This document shows positions 38,458 to 46,017 of a DNA stretch of 64,000 bases, piece after piece. The number at the start of each line of letters is the position of its first letter. Within the stretch, counting starts at the first letter, position 1. Both the position numbers and the translations under genes were made by a program. Below the pieces are notes generated by a model that worked only from the letters and a program-made list of their open reading frames with translations, was not told where the DNA came from and did no database searches. Origin of the DNA: Granulicella mallensis (GTDB lineage Bacteria > Acidobacteriota > Terriglobia > Terriglobales > Acidobacteriaceae); contig NZ_JACHIO010000002.1 in the NCBI RefSeq assembly GCF_014203225.1, positions 310,001 through 374,000 of the forward strand, given 5' to 3'.

Positions 38458-38976
38458 ATGATGTCAATTCGATTCGATGTATCGCTCAGGTCGTCGTCCC
38501 AAACGGCGCCGCAGGAGACTGCATGGAAAAATCCCGCGTGGTATCTGCTTTTTCTCGAACATCTGGACGAATTTGCGACCTTGGCCTGGTACCTGGTGGC
38601 CGACCACCAACTCGTGGAAGAGACGATTCAGCGTACGTTGGCTCAGCTCGAGATGAATCCTTTCGAGGCGTCGATGCCTCTGCTTGCCTATAAGCAGGCC
38701 AAGGCGGAGCTGATTACACAGGCGATTGCGGGATTAAATCTGGGGCGCAAGGAGAGTGAAGAAGATGCAGCGTATCTGCCAAGTTCTCTCGGGGATCTGC
38801 CGGATATGCCGCGACTCGCTTTCATGCTCAAGCTCGTTTTGCGTTCTTCTGAGATCGAGGTCGCAAGGTTTCTGGATGTCCCTCCATCCAGGGTGCGCGA
38901 ACTGGTGCAGGTTGCGATCGATCGGTTGAGTTTGAGGATGCCATATTCTTTATTGACCGGTTGCTATGACGCATAG
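38458..38976 (+). CDS. Sigma-70/ECF-like protein, degenerate
   Basis: 172 aa from ATG 38458 (a second ATG follows directly), with AGGAGG four bases upstream. The N-terminal part reads like sigma region 2 (WYLVADHQLVEETIQRTLAQ) and the C-terminal part like region 4 with a helix-turn-helix (RLAFMLKLVLRSSEIEVARF, then VPPSRVRELVQVAIDRL). The -10 recognition residues of typical ECF factors are not obvious. It could be a diverged ECF sigma factor or a sigma-like regulator. It lies 34 bp downstream of the omega-like gene on the same strand. Confidence 0.55.
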   Translation: MMSIRFDVSLRSSSQTAPQETAWKNPAWYLLFLEHLDEFATLAWYLVADHQLVEETIQRTLAQLEMNPFEASMPLLAYKQAKAELITQAIAGLNLGRKESEEDAAYLPSSLGDLPDMPRLAFMLKLVLRSSEIEVARFLDVPPSRVRELVQVAIDRLSLRMPYSLLTGCYDA

Positions 38977-39322
38977 CTTTAAATAAAGGTCTAGGCCTCC
39001 GGTAGCGACTAGCCGGGCTCCGATGCTCAACCTTTGAGACTGTCTGGTTTCGCCAGAATAGGGTTGCCCAATAATTAAATTTTGCCCAACCCCAACCCAA
39101 GAAACGTACAACAGAATAGGGGGAGACAGTGTCCTGATTTCGATTCTGGTTCTAGTTCTAGAGTTGGCTCATCAGAAGAAACGTTCGTTTCTCGATCGAT
39201 TGCGACGAAGGTTTCGGAGTCGCTAAGTGATTAGTACCAGTAAACGCGCTTTCGTAAAGTTGACAGATTACTTTCGACAAGCCGCCTTGTCGGTACTGGT
39301 TCGCCCACCATCTGACAAATCG
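38977..39322. other. Intergenic region, no gene seen
   Basis: Convergent spacer between the sigma-like gene and the TIGR03435 gene. AT-richer than the flanks. No tRNA-like fold, promoter or repeat recognised. Confidence 0.5.
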
Positions 39323-40177
39323 CTAGTTGTCTGAAGGCTTCTTCTCGATGTGATCAACGACAAACACGCGGACCGGAACTCTGGAAGGCTGCAGTTTGAG
39401 ACCAAGCTGCTCCTGGGTGGCTGTGAAGATGTTGGGGACGTCCTGCTCTGAGGAGGCATTTGATCTCATTTCGATGGACTCAGGAGTCCATCGAAGTTCG
39501 ACATCATATCTGCCCGTCAGATTTGTCTTGTCCGATATCGGCTTCGACAACAGCCACGAGAGGCTTCCTGCCAGGTCACTGGCAGTGAGATTATAGCCCT
39601 TGGTGTGACCTGGGGAATTCGTAAGGCTTCCGCACGCAGCGCCTTTGGGAAGCAGCTCAGAATTTGAGAGGTATGGAGGGCAATCGCCTTTGAGAATCGA
39701 TGCGCTGAGCTTACCGGGCCTCATGGCCACGAGGTCGTAACCTGGTTGTTCCTTCGTCTCCCAGTGGTATTTGAGTTGAAACCGATCTTCAAGCAGCACC
39801 TGAACCATAAGGTGGATATCGTCGAAGTTCGGGTCGGCCTCTGCAGGTTTCGCATCCACATCGTAATGTTCGGATTTGATCCAACCGGGCGTGCCAGTGA
39901 TCTGGTACGGCTGCAATTCGAAGGCGTAATGGATGAGCATCCACAGAGAACAATTACTAGCCGTGAATCTTCCACCAGGATACGGCTGGTAATTATCCGT
40001 GTCCTCGATCTCGTTTGGGTCGTGGGCTCGAACGGAAGCCACGTCGAAAGAAAGCCGCTGCGGACGGGACGGCTCTGTCGGGACTTGCGCGGTTGTTCCG
40101 GTCGAAATCGATGCAACAATCACGAGTGCACAAAGTACCGTTAGAAACTCCCTATCTAAATGCTGCAACCGGAACAT
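39323..40177 (-). CDS. TIGR03435 family protein
   Basis: 284 aa with a signal peptide (LTVLCALVIVASISTGTTAQ). It matches the soil-Acidobacteriota family TIGR03435: LSFDVASVRAHDPNE at the start of the mature protein, GRFTASNCSLWMLIHYAFEL, PGWIKSEHYDVDAK, VLLEDRFQLKYHWETKE, LTGRYDVELRWTPES and a C-terminal VRVFVVDHIEKKPSDN. The family is strongly amplified in Acidobacteriota and has no known function. Its presence is the best single taxonomic marker in this window. Confidence 0.9.
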   Translation of the reverse strand: MFRLQHLDREFLTVLCALVIVASISTGTTAQVPTEPSRPQRLSFDVASVRAHDPNEIEDTDNYQPYPGGRFTASNCSLWMLIHYAFELQPYQITGTPGWIKSEHYDVDAKPAEADPNFDDIHLMVQVLLEDRFQLKYHWETKEQPGYDLVAMRPGKLSASILKGDCPPYLSNSELLPKGAACGSLTNSPGHTKGYNLTASDLAGSLSWLLSKPISDKTNLTGRYDVELRWTPESIEMRSNASSEQDVPNIFTATQEQLGLKLQPSRVPVRVFVVDHIEKKPSDN

Positions 40178-40359
40178 TTGTTCTCCAATCGAGAAAGCGA
40201 CACGAGACCGAAATCACATAGACAAGATAGCAGTAGGGTTGGAGACGACAATCTACAATCCGTTCCCGAACCTGGAACGGCAAGCATGCCAGAAACACGC
40301 CTGCGAAACCCTCCGCAGTCATAGGAAACGGGCAACGCGCCGGGTGCCGGGTGCCCCAC

Positions 40360-41040
40360 ATCCGCTCTCGATGCGCGCGGCACATCAGTCTCGTCAAGGG
40401 CACAGCTTCAGAACGTGCCCTAAGCGTAGTCGAATGGGTGCCACAAAACCCTACATCCCCATACGGCTCATAGCGCGAAGCGCGTTCCGTGACGCTTCAG
40501 CGTCACGGAGACGGAGGGTAAGGGAGGCAATCGCCTTCAGGCTACGGAATAAGGAGGCCAGGCAAGATGTGGCCTTTAGGCCCGGGCCTTTTGTTCGATG
40601 CAGCAAGAATACCCAAGCCCAACTACCGATGCGCCTTCCCTTCCCAACGCTAAAGCGCTTCGAAATGCGATCCGCTCTCGATGCACGCTGCAGATCAGTC
40701 TCGTCAAGGGCACGGCTTCAGGGCCTGCCCTGAGCGCAGTCGAATGGGTGTCACAAATGCCTACATCACCACTCGCCTTTAGCGCGAAGCGCGAAGCGCG
40801 TTCCGCGACGCTTCAGCGTCACGGAGACGGAGGGTAAGGGAGGCAATCGCCTTTAGGCTACGGAATAAGGACCAGGCAAGATGTGGCCTTTAGGCCCGGA
40901 CCTTTTGTTCGAGGCAGCAATAATGCCCGAGCCCACCTACCGATGCGCCTTCGCTTCTCCCAACGCTAAAGCGCTTCGAAATACGATCCGCTCTCGATGC
41001 GCGCTGCACATCAGTCTTGTGCCACAAAAGCCGGGTGCCC
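40360..41040. repeat. Tandem ~317-bp repeat units made of hairpin modules
   Basis: Two full units (starting near 40468 and 40785) and flanking partial ones repeat in order: GCGCGAAGCGCG, GTGACGC-TTCA-GCGTCAC, GACGGAGGGTAAGGGAGGCA, GTGGCCTTTAGGCC, CCTTTTGTTCGA, CAACGCTAAAGCGC, GATCCGCTCTCGATGC, TCAAGGGCACGGCTTCAG and AGTCGAATGGGTG. The GACGC-TTCA hairpins are about 317 bp apart. The array has no coding potential; ORFs across it follow the repeat period. A single unit lies at 20706-20915. Confidence 0.8.
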
Positions 41041-41263
41041 CACATCTCGCTTCTGAGATGTGGGAGAGCAAGAGTATCAGTCACGCACATCAAAGCACGA
41101 CTTTACCCATCAACACCAACGTCCGTTGCGCAATATGCGGGCAACCTCTAGGGCTTGGTTGATGGCGCTACATGAACCACTATCCCGTGCTGAGTCTTGC
41201 AGTCGGTCAGCGTGTAGTTCAGTGTCATCTTGTTTTGTTCCGAGGTCAGCCCGATGTTCTGCG
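41030..41263. repeat. Direct repeat A flanking unknown gene cassette
   Basis: About 234 bp beginning GCCGGGTGCCCCACATC and ending near TCAGCCCGATG. It matches 43943-44187 at high identity in the same orientation. It includes a hairpin (CCCACATCTC ... GAGATGTGGG) at 41038-41065 and the 3' end of the truncated GH27 pseudogene. Confidence 0.85.
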
Positions 41264-41618
41264 GAAGCTGAAATCCGTCGACGATATTGATATAGGTGAA
41301 ACCGTGTTCTTGCAGAACCGAAGATCTCAGCGCGTCTGATTGCGCTTCGATATTTGTCTGGCTCAGAAAGCCGCTCGATTGAGTCTGTAAGCTGAAACTG
41401 CTCCAACCCAGATACGGGAACGCGGCGACGTTAGTAGATTGCCCGAGTGCCTGGGGGAGCGCTGTTGTGACCAAAAGTGATGCCCAGCAGAAGAGCTTGA
41501 TTCTGAACCGGTTCGCAACCGTTACGTGTGTCGATTTCCCAAAGCGGGTCCTGGACTTCCGGGCACGCAAATCACTCTCTAGTGTAAGGCATGATGAGCT
41601 CTTGATCTTCGGTGTCAA
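41148..41618 (-). pseudogene. Truncated, chimeric copy of GH27-like gene 5' end
   Basis: A 156-codon frame. Residues about 18-113 are a near copy of the N-terminus of the GH27-like protein at 29530-32079 (signal peptide ALPQALGQSTNVAA, PYLGWSSF, EHGFTYINI). At about 41278 homology stops abruptly and the frame runs into unrelated sequence (QNIGLTSEQNKMTLNYTLTD), ending within direct repeat A. The ORF retains a signal peptide and could be translated as a short secreted peptide, but it lacks every catalytic residue except the start of YINI. Confidence 0.8.
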
Positions 41619-42078
41619 AGAATGGACGAGAAGTCCCTCAAAAGGTCACCCAGTCGGCTCGTTAAAACTCAGAGAGCGGTAAAACGCGAACTGAGAGCCA
41701 ATCTGCATCAATCTCGCCCCCTTATTCTGAGGAGGTTGAAAAGAGGCGAATCGTTGTCCCTGCGCCACGCAATCGCATCGGGTTGAAGCAACGCCTCCAC
41801 CAATAATCCATCGAGCGGCTGCAGGTTCCCCGAAGACCGATCAATGTAGTGGTGAGCACCAATATCGTCGATTATGGGACGAAATGGCATAAATGAGAGG
41901 AAAAGGAGACAACTGCCGGACGAGGACGCCATCAGCGCTAACGCTAGTCCGAATCTGAGACTGACGTTTGCCACGTGCCATGCTAAGTATTTTCATTGCC
42001 TGCACCAAAAACGGATGGCATAATCGCTCATCCATCATTTTCGTACATCTGAGAAGTCAGAAGGACACCCCGCCTTAC
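41619..42078. other. Intergenic: copied promoter region, then unassigned DNA
   Basis: 41619-41711 duplicates the upstream region of the GH27-like gene (32110-32204). 41712-42078 contains a short minus-strand frame (41708-41974, GTG start) whose N-terminus is hydrophobic, but no other support. No clear promoter found for the cassette that follows. Confidence 0.5.
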
Positions 42079-43071
42079 ATGAGCACTGATAAGCAGTCAC
42101 GAGACGAGATTCGAGCGCGGATCAAGCCCACATTAGATAAGGTTGCGGTAAAAGGATTAAGGGCGTGGCTTAAAGCCATAGGCCTATCAAGTTCTGCGTA
42201 TACGCGACCAACAATCACCAATTTGGTTGCGGATGAGATCGCCGAAAAGAGATTAGCGGAGGATGCACTTGAAAGAGCGCTGATCGGCTTTGAAGAGGCC
42301 AGCGACATGCGCATCTACCTTTACAAACTAGATGAATTACCCAAAGTAGATACCAGAAAGTGGCTCCCAAATCGCCTCCTGAATACAGGTTTCGCGCTAA
42401 CAAAAATCCGCACGTTCGCGGGCGAGAAGACGAAACCGATGTCGCCTGTATATGCCGAATTGGAAGGTGAATTATTACGTGTGAAGTGGGCTGAGGAACA
42501 CGAGAGCCTAAAGATTGACGACAAAACGGGGGCTGTAGTCAAAGAGCCGGTGCCCAGACGAATAGTATTGATAGCTGACCTTGCGTCCAAAACGGCAGAG
42601 TTGCGAATGAACCCTCCCGAGACTCGGCACGCGTACGAAGACGCATCAGGTAGAACACCTTCCGAACTTTACTATCAGGCATATCTCGATAAAGTTTCTG
42701 ATCTGCTGGAATGCACACTTCTTCCAATCGAATGGCGCCCCGTCGTACGACAATTGGTCGAAGAAGAGGAGCCGCGCGTTGTTCGCATTCACATCGACAA
42801 CCACACAAACCAGAGCAACACGAAAGCCAAAACCCACTCATCACGGGCCGATGTGCGAGACGATCCCGATTGGAAACTTGCGTATAAAAAAAACGGTGAA
42901 TCGTGGGCTTGGGATGCACAATCTTTCTACTGGCTACCCAAAGTTTCCAACGGATTTCTAACTCGTGAACTTTACTCGCATATCGATGCCGAAACCGGGT
43001 ACGTTAAAGTCAATGCAGATTGTAGCGACGAAGAGGTGAACTATGTTGTCTCGCAAATTCGAGCGCGCTAA
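42079..43071 (+). CDS. Unknown protein, first gene of three-gene cassette
   Basis: 330 aa from ATG 42079; an upstream frame to 41968 has no better ribosome-binding site, and AAGGA lies ~14 bases before this ATG. No family recognised. Residues about 15-60 form a helical segment (VKGLRAWLKAIGLSSSAYTR, then ITNLVADEIAEKRL) that could be a SAP-like or small helical DNA-binding fold; the middle is mixed alpha/beta with many charged residues; a linker at about 235-255 is Asn/Lys/Ser-rich (NHTNQSNTKAK). No signal peptide or membrane helix. The second gene starts inside its last ten codons. Base composition is visibly lower in GC than the flanking chromosome. Confidence 0.75.
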   Translation: MSTDKQSRDEIRARIKPTLDKVAVKGLRAWLKAIGLSSSAYTRPTITNLVADEIAEKRLAEDALERALIGFEEASDMRIYLYKLDELPKVDTRKWLPNRLLNTGFALTKIRTFAGEKTKPMSPVYAELEGELLRVKWAEEHESLKIDDKTGAVVKEPVPRRIVLIADLASKTAELRMNPPETRHAYEDASGRTPSELYYQAYLDKVSDLLECTLLPIEWRPVVRQLVEEEEPRVVRIHIDNHTNQSNTKAKTHSSRADVRDDPDWKLAYKKNGESWAWDAQSFYWLPKVSNGFLTRELYSHIDAETGYVKVNADCSDEEVNYVVSQIRAR

Positions 43072-43426
43072 ACGTGATAACCCGGGTCTCTCCGACCTCC
43101 TAGACGAACTCATGCAATACCTTGAGCGTCAACAACAAAGCGGACAACATTTCTTCCTGCCAAAGCTTGCTGCGGCGAAACTCCGCCTGAATGACGGAGA
43201 AGCATACGTGCTCTTGGAGGTTTTAGCGCGCGCCGGAGTGCTGACACGCGCGTTCAATGTTTATTGCAAGAAGAGCGGAGCACTTCTTGCAACAGTGTCT
43301 AGCGAGGACAAGTTAAACGACATCCCGCATTGTGACGAATGCGATGAGGATCATGAAAGAGACGGACTCCGGTTAGAACTCGCGTTCCAATTTCCCTCGG
43401 CGCGAGATATCGGGATGGCTGCATGA
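43043..43426 (+). CDS. Unknown protein with Cys/His motif, second gene of cassette
   Basis: 127 aa; its ATG lies 29 bases inside the end of the previous gene. Helix-rich N-terminus (SDLLDELMQYLERQQQSGQH), then a segment that could be a winged helix (LNDGEAYVLLEVLARAGVLT) and a CDECDEDHE motif near 99-107 that could bind a metal. No family recognised. Stop overlaps the start of the third gene as ATGA. The tight packing of the three genes implies co-translation and a common complex or pathway. Confidence 0.75.
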   Translation: MLSRKFERAKRDNPGLSDLLDELMQYLERQQQSGQHFFLPKLAAAKLRLNDGEAYVLLEVLARAGVLTRAFNVYCKKSGALLATVSSEDKLNDIPHCDECDEDHERDGLRLELAFQFPSARDIGMAA

Positions 43427-43902
43427 AACAAACCGCTCTTGCTCGGAAGCGGAAACCTTCAGCCTCCCCCAATTTGAGCGCGCAGGCCCATGAGCAAATC
43501 ATGGATTTTCTACAACTCGCCGACAAATCAACCCATCCCGCAATCATCAATGCCGCCGTCACACTGGCTAACGAGAGACAAAAACAGCATCAGAAGTCGG
43601 AAGCGAAAATCTCTCCGACGGTCGCTACTCTTCTAGCAACCATAGTCATTGGTCTGGCAGCGTGGGCTTGCTGGTATGCACTCGTTCATCATCCTGGCCG
43701 TACCGGCTTTTCATTGGTCATGGTTATAACAACGTTGGCTATCGTTCTGATATGTCTATACGCACTATTTTCAGGGCATCTCTCCCAAACAAATTTCATG
43801 TCTGTTATTCGGTGGGCCGGAGAGCAAATTAACCGCCTTACCCCATTTAGGAAAAACCGACAGGCCTCCTTCCCAGATGATGATGCGGATGCCGAACCGT
43901 AG
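43423..43902 (+). CDS. Unknown membrane protein, third gene of cassette
   Basis: 159 aa. The N-terminal ~65 residues are soluble (SAQAHEQIMDFLQLADKSTH). Two membrane helices follow: about 66-87 (TVATLLATIVIGLAAWACWY) and 96-118 (FSLVMVITTLAIVLICLYAL). A short basic/acidic tail ends DDDADAEP. This architecture, a soluble domain plus a two-helix hairpin, occurs in membrane effectors of conflict systems but also in many unrelated proteins. No family recognised. ATGA overlap with the second gene. Confidence 0.75.
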   Translation: MKQTALARKRKPSASPNLSAQAHEQIMDFLQLADKSTHPAIINAAVTLANERQKQHQKSEAKISPTVATLLATIVIGLAAWACWYALVHHPGRTGFSLVMVITTLAIVLICLYALFSGHLSQTNFMSVIRWAGEQINRLTPFRKNRQASFPDDDADAEP

Positions 43903-43942
43903 ATTCTGATTGAAGACATAGACGTTGGGTGCTGCCCGTACC

Positions 43943-44187
43943 GCCGGGTGCCCCACATCTCGCTTCTGAGATGTGGGAGAGCAAGAGTGTCAGTCATGCA
44001 CATCAAAGCACGACTTTACTCGCCCGCGATCTATCAACACCAACGCCCGTTGCGCAATATGCGGGGCAACCGCTAGGGCTTGGTTGATGGCGCTACATGA
44101 ACCACTATCCCGTGCTGGGCCTTGCAGTCGATCAGCGTTTAGTTCTGTGTCATTTTGTTTTGTTCCGAGGTCAGCCCGATGCTCCGC
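43943..44187. repeat. Direct repeat B flanking unknown gene cassette
   Basis: Second copy of the 41030-41263 repeat, same orientation, with an 11-bp insertion (CTCGCCCGCGA region, about 44020) and scattered substitutions. It ends within the tail frame of the chimeric pseudogene, so that frame is broken here. The remaining 44188-44341 shows no gene. Confidence 0.85.
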
Positions 44188-44366
44188 TGCAGCGGAACTC
44201 ATCCTGACCAGGAGCACGCGGCTCCATCAAAGGCCGAATACATTGCCGCAGCTTGTCTTCTCGCCCAAACTAACTCTTGCAGTCACGCGGCGGACCATAC
44301 ATTCTCGATACGAATGCTCTGGAACCAACACTCATACGGTGACGTATAAAGGGTATCGGAGGGATC

Positions 44367-45890
44367 GTGCCTTTAGATGAAAAGCGAGGCTCAAGCTCGC
44401 CTGTAGTTCTCCCCATTGCCTGTTTGGTCGTGCTTGCTCATTTGCTGACGGCTAGTCGATACGGGATCTTTCGCGACGAACTATATTACATCGCCTGCGC
44501 TCGACACCTCGGAGCCGGATATGTCGATCATCCGCCCTTGATTGCCTGGATCACCTGGATTGTTCTGCACACCCTTGGCTCCTCCCTGCTTGCGCTGAGA
44601 CTGTTACCGGCGCTGGCAAGCGGACTCCTCGTATGGATGACCGCATGCATCGCGCAGGAGTGGGGTGGCGGGCGCTATGCCCAATTCCTCGCGGCCCTGT
44701 CCATCGCTCCGGTCCCGATCTATCTCATACTCCAGCACTGGCTCACGATGAACGCTTTCGAGCCCTTATGCTGGGTTGGGATCTTCTGGGCCGCCTCGCG
44801 CATCATTCTTCGTCAGAACCCCCGCTATTTGGTATTGATCGGAGTGTTGGCGGGCATCGGCCTCGAAAACAAATACTCTATCGTCTTTCCTCTGGTGGGT
44901 CTGCTCTTTGGATTGCTGCTCACACCTGAGAGGAAGTGGCTTCGATCACAGTATCTTGCGATTTCCGTTGGGGTCGCTGTGCTGCTGTTCCTTCCGAATC
45001 TGCTGTGGCTCGTTCATCACGGATTCCCTTTCCTTGAATTCGAGCGCAATTCAAGGCAGAGCGGCTCGCGCATCCTTCGCGGACCTGTGTCCTTCCTGGT
45101 GGACCAGGCACGCATCATGAACCCTGTACTGGCCCCGCTCTGGCTGCTAGGTTTGGCTTATTTTTTTACGAAAGAAGGCAAGGCCCTCCGTTCGATCGGC
45201 ATTGCTGCGCTGTTTGTCATTTTGCTGCTGCTCGGAATGCAAGCGAAGAACTATTACGTTTCGCCGGTTTATCCGGTTCTCTTTGCAAGTGGAGCGATCT
45301 TTCTGGAACGGTTGTCTGCGCGCCGTGTCTGGATTCGAGCAGCTTACCCGCTTTGCATTCTCGTTTCCGGATGCGCGCTCGCGCCTTTGGTGATGCCGAT
45401 CCTGTCTCCTCAGAGGTTTCTTGCCTACCATCATCTGTGGCACGATTTCACGCCGGTGGTCTTTGAAGACGAGCCTGACCGTCCTCTGCCACAGTATTTC
45501 TCCGACGAGTTTGGCTGGGAAGCGATGACCCAGACAACAGCGCAGATATTTCACCACCTTCCGCCGCAAGAACAGGCGCATACAGCGATCTTCGCCAACG
45601 ACTATGGCCAAGCAGCGGCCATCGACTTCTTTGGCCCTCGTTACGGACTGCCTGCCTCGATCAGTAATTCTGAAACGTACTGGCTGTGGGGTCCGCATCA
45701 GTATGACGGACAGAGTGTGATCGTTCTGGGCAGCGATGGCAGCGGGGATCGCGAGCACTTCCGTTCGGTCGAACCCGCTGGCAATGTAAACGCGGAATAC
45801 TCGCGTGACGATGAGCGCTACACCATCTTTATGTGCAGAGGGATCTACCCTCCACTTACGGCGCTGTGGCCACACATAAAGGCTTGGTAG
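44367..45890 (+). CDS. GT39/ArnT-like membrane glycosyltransferase
   Basis: 507 aa from GTG 44367, with GGAGGG three bases upstream. A multi-pass integral membrane protein of the PMT_2/GT39-GT83 superfamily, which transfers sugars from polyprenyl-phosphate donors on the outer face of the inner membrane. The first periplasmic loop carries the conserved acidic motif (YGIFRDELYYIACARHLGAGYVDHPPL in pieces), with the catalytic Asp in RDE and the following DHPP. About ten helices follow, then a ~150-residue soluble C-terminal domain from about residue 345. Acceptor unknown (lipid A, protein or glycan). Starts downstream of direct repeat B; not linked to neighbours by operon structure. Confidence 0.87.
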   Translation: MPLDEKRGSSSPVVLPIACLVVLAHLLTASRYGIFRDELYYIACARHLGAGYVDHPPLIAWITWIVLHTLGSSLLALRLLPALASGLLVWMTACIAQEWGGGRYAQFLAALSIAPVPIYLILQHWLTMNAFEPLCWVGIFWAASRIILRQNPRYLVLIGVLAGIGLENKYSIVFPLVGLLFGLLLTPERKWLRSQYLAISVGVAVLLFLPNLLWLVHHGFPFLEFERNSRQSGSRILRGPVSFLVDQARIMNPVLAPLWLLGLAYFFTKEGKALRSIGIAALFVILLLLGMQAKNYYVSPVYPVLFASGAIFLERLSARRVWIRAAYPLCILVSGCALAPLVMPILSPQRFLAYHHLWHDFTPVVFEDEPDRPLPQYFSDEFGWEAMTQTTAQIFHHLPPQEQAHTAIFANDYGQAAAIDFFGPRYGLPASISNSETYWLWGPHQYDGQSVIVLGSDGSGDREHFRSVEPAGNVNAEYSRDDERYTIFMCRGIYPPLTALWPHIKAW

Positions 45891-46017
45891 ACGTACGCGG
45901 TGGTTGAATCCTGAGAGACGCGCGACAGGGAGCTGTCATGCTTGCACCCCAGATAACGCTCTTTGGAAACCATACGCTTCGACCAAGAGGACAAGGCATG
46001 AACCCTGTCAAAAGACT

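Noticed and set aside
38977-39322. tRNA or other structured RNA in an AT-richer gap
   Set aside because: No cloverleaf, conserved TTCGA arm or anticodon stem could be drawn.
40360-41040. CRISPR-like repetition
   Set aside because: Units are ~317 bp, contiguous and without short repeats and unique spacers; no cas genes nearby.
41708-41974. 88-codon minus-strand ORF with hydrophobic N-terminus
   Set aside because: GTG start without a ribosome-binding site, no family match, and it runs into the duplicated GH27 upstream region. It could be a small real gene but is not supported.
41030-44187. Insertion sequence or integron
   Set aside because: No transposase, integrase, or clear terminal inverted repeats; only direct repeats are visible.
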